A DNA stretch of 64,000 bases from the NCBI RefSeq assembly GCF_025698545.1, contig NC_068569.1:7130001-7194000 (forward strand), given 5' to 3'. Below the pieces are notes generated by a model. It searched no databases. It had not been told where the DNA came from and was given only the letters and a program-made list of their open reading frames with translations. Shown here one piece after another: positions 25,368-35,974 of the stretch (within the stretch, counting starts at the first letter, position 1; each line of letters begins with the position of its first letter). Source of the DNA: Gossypium raimondii. Taxonomy: Eukaryota > Streptophyta > Magnoliopsida > Malvales > Malvaceae. A program made the translations under genes and the position numbers.

Positions 25368-27427
25368 TGTAACAGCTCAATTTTCAATGGTTTCGAAAAT
25401 AGTGGTTCGAGACCACTAACCCGACAAGTGAGCTCATAAATTTTATTATATAGTGTTTATGAGTCGATTGTGAATTTATGAAGGCTTATGAATTAGTGAA
25501 TTATGCTTTGGAAATATTTGTTAGATTAATTGGTTTTGAAAAAGAGGTATGAAGACTTCGATTTTATAAATTGAGCTGTAAATATTTTTATAAATATTTA
25601 CGGAGTGTCACTAAGGTAGTATTAAAGTTTCGTTAGAAAATTTTATCGTTTCGATAGTTAATTAATTAAAAAGGACTGAATTGAAAAAGGTGCAAAACTT
25701 GCTAAAGTGATTAAATAGCATAAATGGTAAATAAGGGAGGAGTAAAAGGGCAATTAGACACCCAAGGAATGGCTGAGACAGCATAAGTAGAAAAATATCT
25801 TGGAATTAGGTGATTTAAGGGCAAAATTATAAATTTGGTAAAATTAAGCTTAAATAAAAAGAAATCTAAAGATTTCTAGATAATTCTTCTTCAATTCTCA
25901 GCCAAAAAAACAGCCATTAGGGAGTTTCTTAAGCTGATTTTTACATTTTTACTTCATATCAAGAGCTCGTGGATCAACGAGAAAAAGAAAAATTAGTTAA
26001 GTAGTCTCTGAACTATTACCAATTTTACAATCCAACCCAGGTAAGTTCATATGGTTAAACTTTCATGATTATTTGTTAATTTAGGAATGGTATAATGTAT
26101 TCATTCATAATTTTTTGTTGAAATTAAGATTATTGTAAAAGTATGAAAATTGAATTAAATGTTTAAAATGAGTAGAACGCAGGATTGAGTACGATCATTC
26201 CGTGACAAAGAATGAATTTGACGGATAAGACCGTGGTTGGACCATGACAATGTTTAAATGTAAGACCATAGCTGGGCTATGGCATTTTAATGAAAAGACC
26301 ATAACTGGGTTATGACACCTTGAACGTAAGACCATGGTTGGACCATGGCAGTATAAATACATCTGTAAGACCATAGCCCAGCTATGGCATTTTGATGATA
26401 AGACCATAACTAGGGTATGACACTACAAATGTAAGACCATGGCAGGACCATGCCAATACATGTGTAAGACCATAATTGGACTATGGCACAAAAAGAATAA
26501 TATACTCATATTCGTAAGTCGTTCTTCGATTCAGTAAGAATGGGTAAGAGACTTATGTGATTGAATTGAAAGATTTATAAATTATTATTGATATTGATCT
26601 GAAGAAAGTGTGTTTATTGATTATATTGTATTTGACAGAAAAAATGTATGATTTATTTACAATTTAATTTATTATATTATATTAAGTTCGGTAAGATCAA
26701 TATTTAACCTATTGAACTTACTAAGCTTCATTAAGCTTACTCGTGTTGTTTAATGTTCTTGTAGATTAACGTGTAGTCGGAAGATCGGATCAACACATCA
26801 AGTTACACTATCCAGATTATTCCGATAGTTTTTGCAATGTAAATTTTAGTTTATTTGGCATGTATAGGGTTGGTTTGGCAATGAAATAATTTGAATTGTG
26901 GTTGTGAATATTAAATGTTTGTATGCATGTAATTAGTAGTAGAATTTGATAAATCAATAAAATGAGTTAAATAGGTAGGTATAAGTAAATGAAATATTTG
27001 TGATGTTATGTCATGTTGAGAACATGTTTTAGCTTGTATTGATTGCTTGGTTGGGATATATTGGTATATGTGAATGTTGAGTATAGGTTAATGTCAAAAT
27101 GAGTGAGAAATGTCAAAATGAGTGAGAAAAGTGGCCTTAAAATGACCTATTTTCGTTCACACGGGCAGAGACACGGGCATGTGTCCCCTGCTTCTAAGAA
27201 AATTTTTGAAATTTTGGGAAAAATTCATTGAGTACGCAGTTTAGTCCCGATTCACTTCTAAGGTGAATATTGGGCCTCGAAGGTCCATCTAAGGGACAAT
27301 ATAAGTGTTATATAATTGGTTCTTAATATGTGTAACAAAAGTTGGGAAATATCCGCATTTAATTTGTAAAGTTTGGTAATGCTCAGTAAGCCTGTTCCGG
27401 CAACGGATGAGGGTTAAAGGTGTTACA
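25368..27427 (+). mobile_element. Solo LTR 2 (2060 bp), same family as LTR 1
   Basis: It begins TGTAACAGCTCAATTTTCAA and ends GGTGTTACA, with a perfect 5-bp target duplication GCTCA at 25363-25367 and 27428-27432. It shares with LTR 1 the opening 'gtggttcgagaccac', the 'tatttacggagtgtcact' block, the 'cgtaagtcgttcttcgatt' block and the 'acacgggcagagacacggg' block. It is shorter and carries a different tandem array at 26225-26490. With no internal region it is a solo LTR. The perfect target duplication suggests it is younger, or less decayed, than LTR 1. Confidence 0.9.
26225..26490. repeat. Eight-unit dyad minisatellite inside solo LTR 2
   Basis: Eight units of roughly 32-39 bp, each opening 'aagaccat' and containing a short inverted repeat with a 3-base loop. 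Arm sequences change between units: CCATAGC TGG GCTATGG, CCATGGT TGG ACCATGG and CCATAGC CCA GCTATGG are perfect, the others near-perfect. Arm types recur in roughly an A-B-C, A-B-C order, so the array looks like a higher-order repeat of about 105 bp. Confidence 0.85.
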
Positions 27428-28688
27428 GCTCAAGTACACTAGAAGCACATGTTTGAAAAATCATTAAAAAAGTTTTATCTTCAATAAAATTGTGTTTTCA
27501 AACAATATTAACTTTTTATTTAATATATATTTTATAAAAATATTAAATGTGATAAGTTACTTATCATTTAATCTTGAAAAATATTAAATTGTTTTTATTT
27601 TTTTAAAAATATTTTTAAAATAAGTTATTTCCTCTTTATTAAAAGTTAAAATATTTAAAATATTATTTTTACCTTTTATTCAAACTATTCAAAATAAAAT
27701 AAATAACATCATACTAAAAACATTAAAATTATAAAATAATAAAATTTCAAAATCAAAATCAAAATTAACTATTATCAAACAAATTAATTGCTTGTGCCCA
27801 AAAGGTTTATAATATAAATTCAATGCTCATAATGTTTAGTGCTAAAATTTCAATATTTAATTTTTCAATTCATCAAACATGCTTAAGGTTGATAAAAAGT
27901 TAGACCCAACAGGTTTTCATTGGACCCAATTTGATAGAGTTGATTCTTTTCTAAAAGGTTGAGTTGAACAAAGTCTAATTTTTCAATTAAGGAAAAACCT
28001 GACCTACTCAAAATAATTATCAAAGTGCTGTTTTAGAAATAATATTAATTTTAATATATAATAATATTTATATTAATATTTTTCTAACACAATTAACAGG
28101 CTCACTAAAAATAATATATATATATCATTCCATTTTGATTTAAAAATAAAAATTTAATATCGAAAAAGATGGGTTTATGGCATGGTTAAAATTGATAAAG
28201 TTGATGAAGTTAGCTAATGCCTAATGGTGATTTATATAATTAAGTTTCACTGTTGTTTTGAGGTTGGTATGATTTGGGTCAAAGTTCAAAAAGGGGAAGA
28301 GTAAAATGAATGAAATCCAAATCCGATTCAATGAATCTCATTAACAAATCCATGCTTTCTTTGAAATTAAAAAAGGGTTCACGTGTAATTAAATACTCAA
28401 TACAGAAAGCAGCAGCAACAAAACGAATTTGCATTTGACTCTGCTTTCATGCTGATAAGGAGATGCATTATTGTTTGTTTATAGCCTCCGAGCAAGGAAA
28501 ATTAGCTTGCGTTTCACTCATTTAGGTTAGGTCAAGAATCTTAATTTTGAATATGCTTATACAATCATTGACAAATATTTCTTTTTAATTTATTTCATAA
28601 TCATAATAAAATTTCATTTAATATAAAAAAACTAATAAATTACCTATTTTTCAAAACTTTTTTATTATAAAATTTATCATTTAATTTT
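27428..28688. other. AT-rich intergenic region between solo LTRs 2 and 3
   Basis: I see no gene, RNA or clear transposon here, only AT-rich sequence. The 'ttagacccaacaggtttt' stretch near 27900 has the look of a degraded repeat but has no recognisable ends. Confidence 0.5.
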
Positions 28689-29458
28689 GGGATAAATATC
28701 AAAATCTAACTCGCAATGTCGTACATAAACTTTGATTTTGTATGATTTTATACATGAAATTCTGATTTAATTCGATTTTCACAAATCACTAACCATATTA
28801 TCGATCTACAAACAATTATATTAATCTAATTTAAAAATAAATAAATATTCATTTCTTTAAATGTATGCAATTGAATCAAAATCAAAGTTTCATGTATACA
28901 TATGATTCATAATTCAAGTTTCACATGTATAATTATACCAAATCAAAGTTCGTGTATCAAATCACACATTAAACCAAAGTTCATGTATTAATTTTGTAAC
29001 ACCCCTAACCCGTATCAATCGCCGAAACAGGGTTACGGAGCATTATCGGGGTTTACAGATCAATTAGACAGAAATTTCAAATGTTTCATTATATATCAAT
29101 ATTCATAATAAAACCAATCAAAATCATAAATATTGTCCCTTAAACGAGTCTTCAAGGCCCGAAATACATATTAGAAACAAGTAGACACACGCCCGTGTCT
29201 CTACCCGTGTGAACAAAAATAGGCCATTTTCTATGCCACATTTCTCACCCAAATTGACACTAACCTAGCCTCAACAAATTGCACATCAACAAGCCATAAC
29301 AAGGCATTCAACACAAGCTAAAATTATGTCTTAAACATGTATTATCACCGCATACAACCAATATGTCATTAAGTACCTTAAATGATAACTTTAAAAAAAA
29401 TATCCAAACTTACCTAATTTTTTACCCAACCAAGTTACCAAAGTTCACTATAATTCAA

Positions 29459-29460
<2 letters not shown>

Positions 29461-29489
<29 letters not shown>

Positions 29490-29579
29490 CATACATACAT
29501 ACATACATACATACATACATACATACATACATACATACATACATACATACATACATACATACATACATACATACATACA

Positions 29580-29609
<30 letters not shown>
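29461..29609. repeat. (ACAT)n microsatellite inside solo LTR 3
   Basis: About 37 uninterrupted tetranucleotide units. It makes an artefactual open frame of repeated Tyr-Ile-His-Thr on the plus strand. Confidence 0.95.
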
Positions 29610-29611
<2 letters not shown>

Positions 29612-30106
29612 ACACTCATACTCATATCACAATATACCTCACTCTCATACCAATATGTTAGTTATTTAAACAAAATATCTATCATAATATTTTTCACAAG
29701 CCAAGCCTTGACTAAACCGTACAAAAATCTATACATGTCATATAAACCATATTGAACGTTTCAAAAACTACCGGAATAAGCTAGATAGTGTGTTTTGAGT
29801 GTTGATTCGATCGTCCAACCTTCCGAAAATCTACAATGACATTAAACAACGCAAATAAGCTTAATGAAGCTTGGTAAGTTCGACGGAATGAATAAAAATC
29901 TTACCGAACTAACTATAGTAAATCAAATAATAAAAATCATTCACGATAACTCCCTGTCAATCACAACTTAAATCGATGAATACATCTGTTTTCAAGTCGT
30001 CACCAAAAATAAATAACATTTCTTTCAATTTCAATAAATAAATTACCTTACCAAATCTTTCCCAAATTGAAGAACGGCTTACGGATAATAGTACATCGTC
30101 AACAGA

Positions 30107-30260
30107 AGCTCATAAGAGTTGGGCCTCCCAAATACGCCAATCAGAAGCTCGAAAGCTGAACAGAAGAACAAAAGCTCGAAAGAGCTGAACAGAAGCTCGT
30201 AAGAGTTGAACAAAAGCTCGTAAGAGTTGAACAAAAACTCATAAAATTTAAACAGAAAGT
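30107..30260. repeat. Dyad cassette in solo LTR 3
   Basis: About six repeats of the type 'gaacaaaagctcgtaagagtt', with inverted cores such as AGCTCGAAAGAGCT. It corresponds to the shorter cassette at 18315-18385 in LTR 1. Confidence 0.8.
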
Positions 30261-31644
30261 AAAACACGAGAGTTCGCAATAAATGCTGAACTCCGGTTTA
30301 CTTGGGAAAAATGTCATTGTCTCCTTCTAATACCATCATACACCAAAATACGAATGTACTCAAATCCCACGTTCCATTCAAACTGAAATCCAATTCAATA
30401 TTATAATTCCAACAATAATTCAATTCCAACAATAGAATAAATAAATAATACCATTCATTAATTTATACAAAATATTAAATTTTTTAACCGTACGAACTTA
30501 CCTGGGCTGAATTGTAGCAATTGCAGAAGTTCAAGGACTATTATGCTATTTTTCTTTTTTCACGAGTTTCTACAGGATCTTGATCTAAAATATAAAATTA
30601 CTCATTCATTAGCATATATTTCACTTCCAATTCATTTCACAATTAATACCCTTTTATTTTTTAAATCTATACAATTACCCCAAACTTTTACAATTTTTTC
30701 AATTTAATCCTTTAATTAGTTAATCTATCAAATTAACTCATTTTCCTCAATAAATAATTTATTCAAATATTCTAAGTCATTATACAACACCTAATAAACC
30801 AAAAATTCACTATCAAACCCTAATATTTTAACATTTTCACAATTTAATCCTAAAACCAATATTTAACAAAATCACTTTATAAAATCATCATACAACACAA
30901 TCAAAGCTCTAAATCCATGTTATTCATCAACATCAATGGTAACTTCCAAAATTTTAATAAAATCAAAAACTAAGATAAGATTTAGTTGGACCTAATTGTA
31001 ACAATCTCAAAAACATAAAATTACAAGAATTGAACTCACATTAAGCAAAAATATGAAGAACCAGCTTAAGCTCTCTCCTATGTCTGTTTTTATCCGAAAT
31101 TGAAGATGAATTCAATAGAAACTTTTAGAATTTTCTATTTGTTTGTTTTAATTTTACTTAAATTACCATTTTGTCATTAAATGGCTTTATTTGATTATTT
31201 TCTCTCTAATGCGGCCTCATCTTTTATTTTAGGTATATCTTAAGTTCTTCCACTTTTATTAATCAAGCCATTTAATCACTTAATTATTATAATTAATAAG
31301 TTTTGTACTTTTTAATTTAGTCCTTTTAATTAATTAACTATCGAACGTTAAAATTTTTCAACAAAACTTTATTACCATCTTAATGACACACCGTAAATAT
31401 TTATAAAAATATTTACGGCTCGGTTTATAGAAATGAGGTCCCGATACCTCACTTTTTAAAACCACTTGACTTAATAAATCATTATAAAATACAAATTACC
31501 AATTCAAAAACCCTTTTAATACCATATTTGACTCGTAAATATTAAATAATAAATTTACGAGCTTACTCACCGGATTTGATGACCTCAAACCACTATTTCT
31601 GACACCACTGAAAATCGGGCTGTTACAAATTTAATATTTAACCC

Positions 31645-32260
31645 CTTTTAACTTTTGATAAAAGAACATAATTGTATTTATAAAATTGATCTGTTGTATT
31701 TATAGGCTAGATTCATGGCATCCTACCTGAAATGCAACTTTCTCTCGCATTACCTGACAAAGCCCAGACCTTTGTTATTATAATATCATTTAGTCCCACT
31801 ACTATAACTTTGGGATTTTCTTATTATTATAATATACATTGTTAATGATAAAAAGATATTCCCTTCTTTGAGAGTCGTTGATGCGTCCATACATTTAAAA
31901 GTTTACTGCTGATGAGTAATGCAATATGTAACTTGGGATTTTCTTATTATTATAATATACGTTAGGGAATAAGAATGCCATGTTATTGAAGAGTGAAAGA
32001 TTTGCTTTATTTGTATTGAACTGATCTGAAGTTCCTTTCCTATCAGAAAGATGTAATCTGCACAAGTATAGGTTTCATGAAGACTGCTACATTACAGCCC
32101 AAGCTATTCTGAATCATGTGCTTGAGTTACTTTCCAGGAGTCATAGAGAAACAAGGCCTATTCTCAAGATTGAGGCATTCCATGTTCTTTTACTTGTCCT
32201 AAAAGTTTAGATTAAACTTCGGATACTGAGTTATTTCAGTTTGATGTATATGCAAGCAGA
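31645..32260. other. Region downstream of the second GRAS copy
   Basis: It probably contains the former 3' untranslated region of the GRAS copy (toward 32000-32260). A 27-bp direct repeat (31811-31837 and 31934-31960) is present. No gene is seen. Confidence 0.5.
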
Positions 32261-33982
32261 TTAGTCCTGGACAGGTTTCCAGCAAGAAAGTGCATGGATT
32301 ACTCTCCCTTTCCAGCCTTGAAGCATCCACTTGCCATCCACCTCAATATCAAAATCCTTGTGGTAGTCCGATTTCAACACTGTCCTTGCCCTATTCAACA
32401 TATTCTGCTCTAATGAAAGCTGCCTGAAACCAGCTTTCTGGTTCCTCAACTGCCACTGCTTGTATGTTTCTGATCTGTCACTTCTCTCCATCCCTTCATA
32501 TGCTATAACATTAATGGCATCCCTTCCAAACGTTTCTCTTTCAAGCAGCAATCTATCTGGATCTTCACCACCTACATTGGCCTCCAGTACGTCAAACATT
32601 GCTGAGAAGTGGAAGAATGCCTCCCGAAATCGATTGATAAAGAATGGGAAGTTGTAATTCCCATTAACAACTCCCTGGATGAAAAGATCTGGATTCAATC
32701 TCTTGATCAGCTTTAAAACCATGTTCCTTGGACTGTTCAACGTGACTGAATCATCAGGGAGGTTCCTTAGCCTGTACATACAATTAACGACGAGCAACTC
32801 GTCTTTTTCGATGTTCAGCTCCTCGGCTCGGATGGTTTCCCATCTTTTTGCTATGGCATTGAACTCGAATGGGACATTAACATTCTCACAATACCTTCTT
32901 AAACGACGACCTGTTGCTTCAATTCTTTCTGCAGGACGGAAACCAGGTTGGGGAAAATCAATCCCCGTAATGCGAAGCTTAGGAGGCCCGCCAGACCTTG
33001 TTTAGAGACGGTGAATAAGGCAAGGCCATTGAAAACCATAGGCAATGCCGAAATCAATAACATGGACCGTGGTTGCCTTCTCTGCTAGCTTTGCAATGTT
33101 TCGATTTGAAAACAAATTTGATATCCTCCCGAAAGGAAATACTGAAACATGTAAAATGTGGGATTTTAAGACATCAGTGGCCAATGTAGTATTGGATGGA
33201 ATTTGGGTGAATAGAGGTGCCCTGGTACCATTTAAGCGTATTTCGAGACCCTTGGCAAAGTAATGAGCCAACCTCTCAGTTCCATCACCATAAGGAGAAG
33301 AATAGTACCCGATCTTACCAAGTAGCTCAGTTGCAATTCTTTGGTCATATACGGCAACAGCTTGTACGCATTGAGTTAGGAGACTCCCCAAATCCACCAT
33401 TTCCTTTCCATTGCCGGCTTGTTTCTTTGCAGGTATTCTTTTCCTATTATTTCTTTTCACCTCTCCATTATCTTCCAACTTGCTGTTGGCTTCTCTATTC
33501 TGATATCCTTCATAAAGAGGACATGACATGGATACACCATTCCCAGTCTTAACAAGGAAAACCTCGTCGAACATGTGTTCTTCAGACGAACCTTCTACAG
33601 CCATTGCCAAATGCTTGTTTTTCCTCCTTTCTTCCAATGAATCAAAGTCGTCGTGTGGATCATAATGCCAGGTTGATTTGTTTGGGACTTGTAAATTGTG
33701 ATGGAAATGAGGAGGTGAAGAGGGATACTTCTGAGTTAGAACATCATAGAAAGCTTTCTCCGCAGCCTGGAGAGCTAAACAATCCTGCAACATGCAGGGT
33801 CTACCCTCTACATCTTCTTCCATAAGCACATCGTTTATGTATTTTAACACAGTATAGGAGAAGTCGGCGTTTTCATTACCGTATGGACAATTTCCCTCTG
33901 AGTTGGAACCAGGATGGTTGTTTGATTTGGCTGAACCGGGATCCACCCTACAATTGGACCCATTAACAGGATTCTCAGCCAT
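32261..33982 (-). pseudogene. GRAS (LISCL type) paralogue with one in-frame stop
   Basis: One reading frame of 574 codons runs from ATG 33982 (MAENPVNGSNCRV) to the stop at 32261-32263. It is interrupted only by a TAA at 33002-33004, after codon 326, in the middle of the VHIID region. The frame is otherwise intact on both sides: upstream it has 'VLKYINDVLMEED', CMLQDCLALQAAEKAFYDVL and VHVIDFGIAYGFQWPCLIHR; downstream 'RSGGPPKLRITGI', the PFYRE and SAW regions and 'GWKGRVIHALSCWKPVQD'. The intact neighbour at 20226-22190 has TCA (Ser404) at this place, so a single C-to-A change explains the stop. A 326-residue product would lose most of the GRAS domain. It may be a young pseudogene, a truncated regulator, or a sequencing error. 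It is shorter than its neighbour in the linker before the GRAS domain. Confidence 0.85.
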
Positions 33983-35974
33983 TGTTGAATGAAAATGGCG
34001 ACCCAGGGCAATTACAATAATGAATATGTTGGAACCTTTTTTGAAAGCCCCAAGGTAGGGCCAAACCTTTAGCTGCCTGGTAATAACAAAGCTGGAGAGA
34101 CGACAATCACTGGAGTTATTAAAGAAGCAAAAAAGTACCTAAAATCATTGTCTACACCACAGAAAGACTCCATCATTGAATATTATATTATGTTTCTATA
34201 TGTATGCTGGTAAAAGAGAAAGGTATTGCTAGGTTAATTGAACCTGAAAAAGTGAACCATTCTCATCTGTCTCTTATGTATTATATGACATACACCCACG
34301 TTTGCAGAGCTCTTTATTTAGTTGAAAAGATAATTTTTCCATCTCATAAATCTGACTACCACTGATTCTAATTGTTTATCATATTCATACATGACCAAAA
34401 AAAAATCTAATATGTTGATGGAGACACAATCTTAGCGAATAAAGGTGCACATAAAATCAAATACAAACATCATTTGTAGTAATTAATTTAATTTCTTAAT
34501 CACTGTAATGTTTTCAGCTATAAAAGTATAATGATTATCATTTTCCTTAGCCAAGATAATATAGTTTATAGCTACATAAATAGCCACCAAAAAGAAAGAA
34601 AAACAAAATTATTGCGGGGAGACATCATTCAAACTAATTAATTCTAGGATTCATGTTAACCATTAGTTTTCAAACTGAGTTTCTCATCATTTCTTGTCTC
34701 CAACAACACTAATAATTGCAATAATTAAATGTTATTTAGAATAAAAAATTTGACTTACTACTCATTAAAACTAAAATATACTCATACCTTGGCTTATAAA
34801 TCATTTGAACATGTACATGTATTAAGTATATTGGTGCTTTGAAAAGCCTTAGGCCGACACTATGGTTTGACAATGGGCTTATAGTGCTTGGACCTCAATT
34901 CTATTTATTCATTTTTTTCATTGAAGGTAATAATATGTATGTTTTTGCTTGTCCAATGCTATATATGTTTCTTAAATTTGTCTATCAAACATTGCACAAT
35001 TAATTACATGCTTTTCAATTTATCTACCAAATGTCAAGTTATTTATTAATTATGTTATTACGACCCATTTTAATACATATATATATATATATATAGAATA
35101 CAATTTCCACGTTTTATTACATCTACTCCTTTTTATTTATTTACCAAGTCAAACCAATGATACTCCTTAATTAACACGAAGTTGTGGATGATGGTGAATG
35201 ATATTATTAATCATAATTAATCCAAATGATCCATAAATAAACAATGGTAGAATTTCATTTAAGACCCCCATCTAAAATCTAGTCCACAAATATTTTCCCT
35301 TGGAACAAATCATTTGACATTCATCTCTTTTTCAAGAAGAGACATTTTAAAGACTCGGAAAATAAGAGAAAAGAAAGCCAGCCCAATTTCAATTTGTCTT
35401 TATTATTTTCGCTTTTTGAAAATTTCAAACTCAAATAATGTATAAATAGCCTTTTGTGAAAGAGACTGAGGGTGACATTGCAAGTGTTAATGAATGCTAC
35501 CACTAGGAGAATGAATGCCTGAAAATGCCACAGAGTAATATTAATGACCTTAGCCTAACAAATAGTAGATGCCAAGTGAATCCATATTTTATTTTATTTT
35601 ATATTCACTTCTTCAATTAATTTTCTTTCCAAAATAATGCATAATCATCTTTTAAAAATAAAATTATAAAATTCAAATCACAATTCTTTCTCGGTTTTCA
35701 TATTACAGCACGCTATACATCATGTGTAAGCCAAATAACATGAGCGGGAAATGATTATGTGAAGTTTAATACAGTCAACAAGCCTTTATTTAATCAACCA
35801 TTCACAGAAGGGCCAAATATCTTTGTTGCAAGAGAATAATCATAAGCTAAGAGCAGACCATAAAATATTACATAGATTTCTTGGTACTTCTATTTCATCC
35901 TTGTCATACCTATTATTTTTTACATAATCATAATAAACATACAGGAAATTAAAAAAAAAATCCTAAACCCATAA
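33983..35974. other. Intergenic region between GRAS copy and telomere-binding gene
   Basis: The first 300 bp or so upstream of 33982 is likely the promoter and leader of the GRAS copy. The rest is AT-rich with a (TA)n run near 35076-35094. The last few hundred bases before 35975 are probably the 3' untranslated region of the telomere-binding gene. No other gene is supported. Confidence 0.5.

Larger units (their letters stand above)
28995..31627 (-). mobile_element. Solo LTR 3 (2633 bp), same family, opposite orientation
   Basis: It begins TGTAACACCCCTAACCCG and ends GGGCTGTTACA on the plus strand, i.e. the reverse complement of the ends of LTRs 1 and 2. A perfect 5-bp duplication AATTT flanks it (28990-28994 and 31628-31632). 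It carries an expanded (ACAT)n microsatellite and a 'gctcgtaagagttgaacaaaa' repeat cassette at about 30107-30260, at the position equivalent to the dyad cassettes of the other copies. It is a solo LTR; no internal region remains. Confidence 0.9.
28689..31644. repeat. MITE-like AT-rich element, copy 2, split by solo LTR 3
   Basis: The left part (28689-28994) begins GGGATAAATATCAAAATC and shares the 'catgtatac', 'caaatcaaagtt' words with copy 1 at 14032-14396. Solo LTR 3 interrupts it near its right end, and the remaining tail 'aatttaatatttaaccc' (to about 31644) is the inverted complement of the left end. The element was therefore in place before the LTR landed. Confidence 0.6.

Noticed and set aside
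26195-26407. 70-codon minus-strand open frame in solo LTR 2
   Set aside because: Repetitive peptide made by the dyad minisatellite; not a gene.
26225-26490. CRISPR-like array of spaced repeats
   Set aside because: Units diverge, spacers are not distinct, and the host is a plant nuclear genome; it is a minisatellite within an LTR.
29363-29755. 130-codon open frame rich in Tyr-Ile-His-Thr
   Set aside because: It is produced by the (ACAT)n microsatellite inside a solo LTR and has no gene features.
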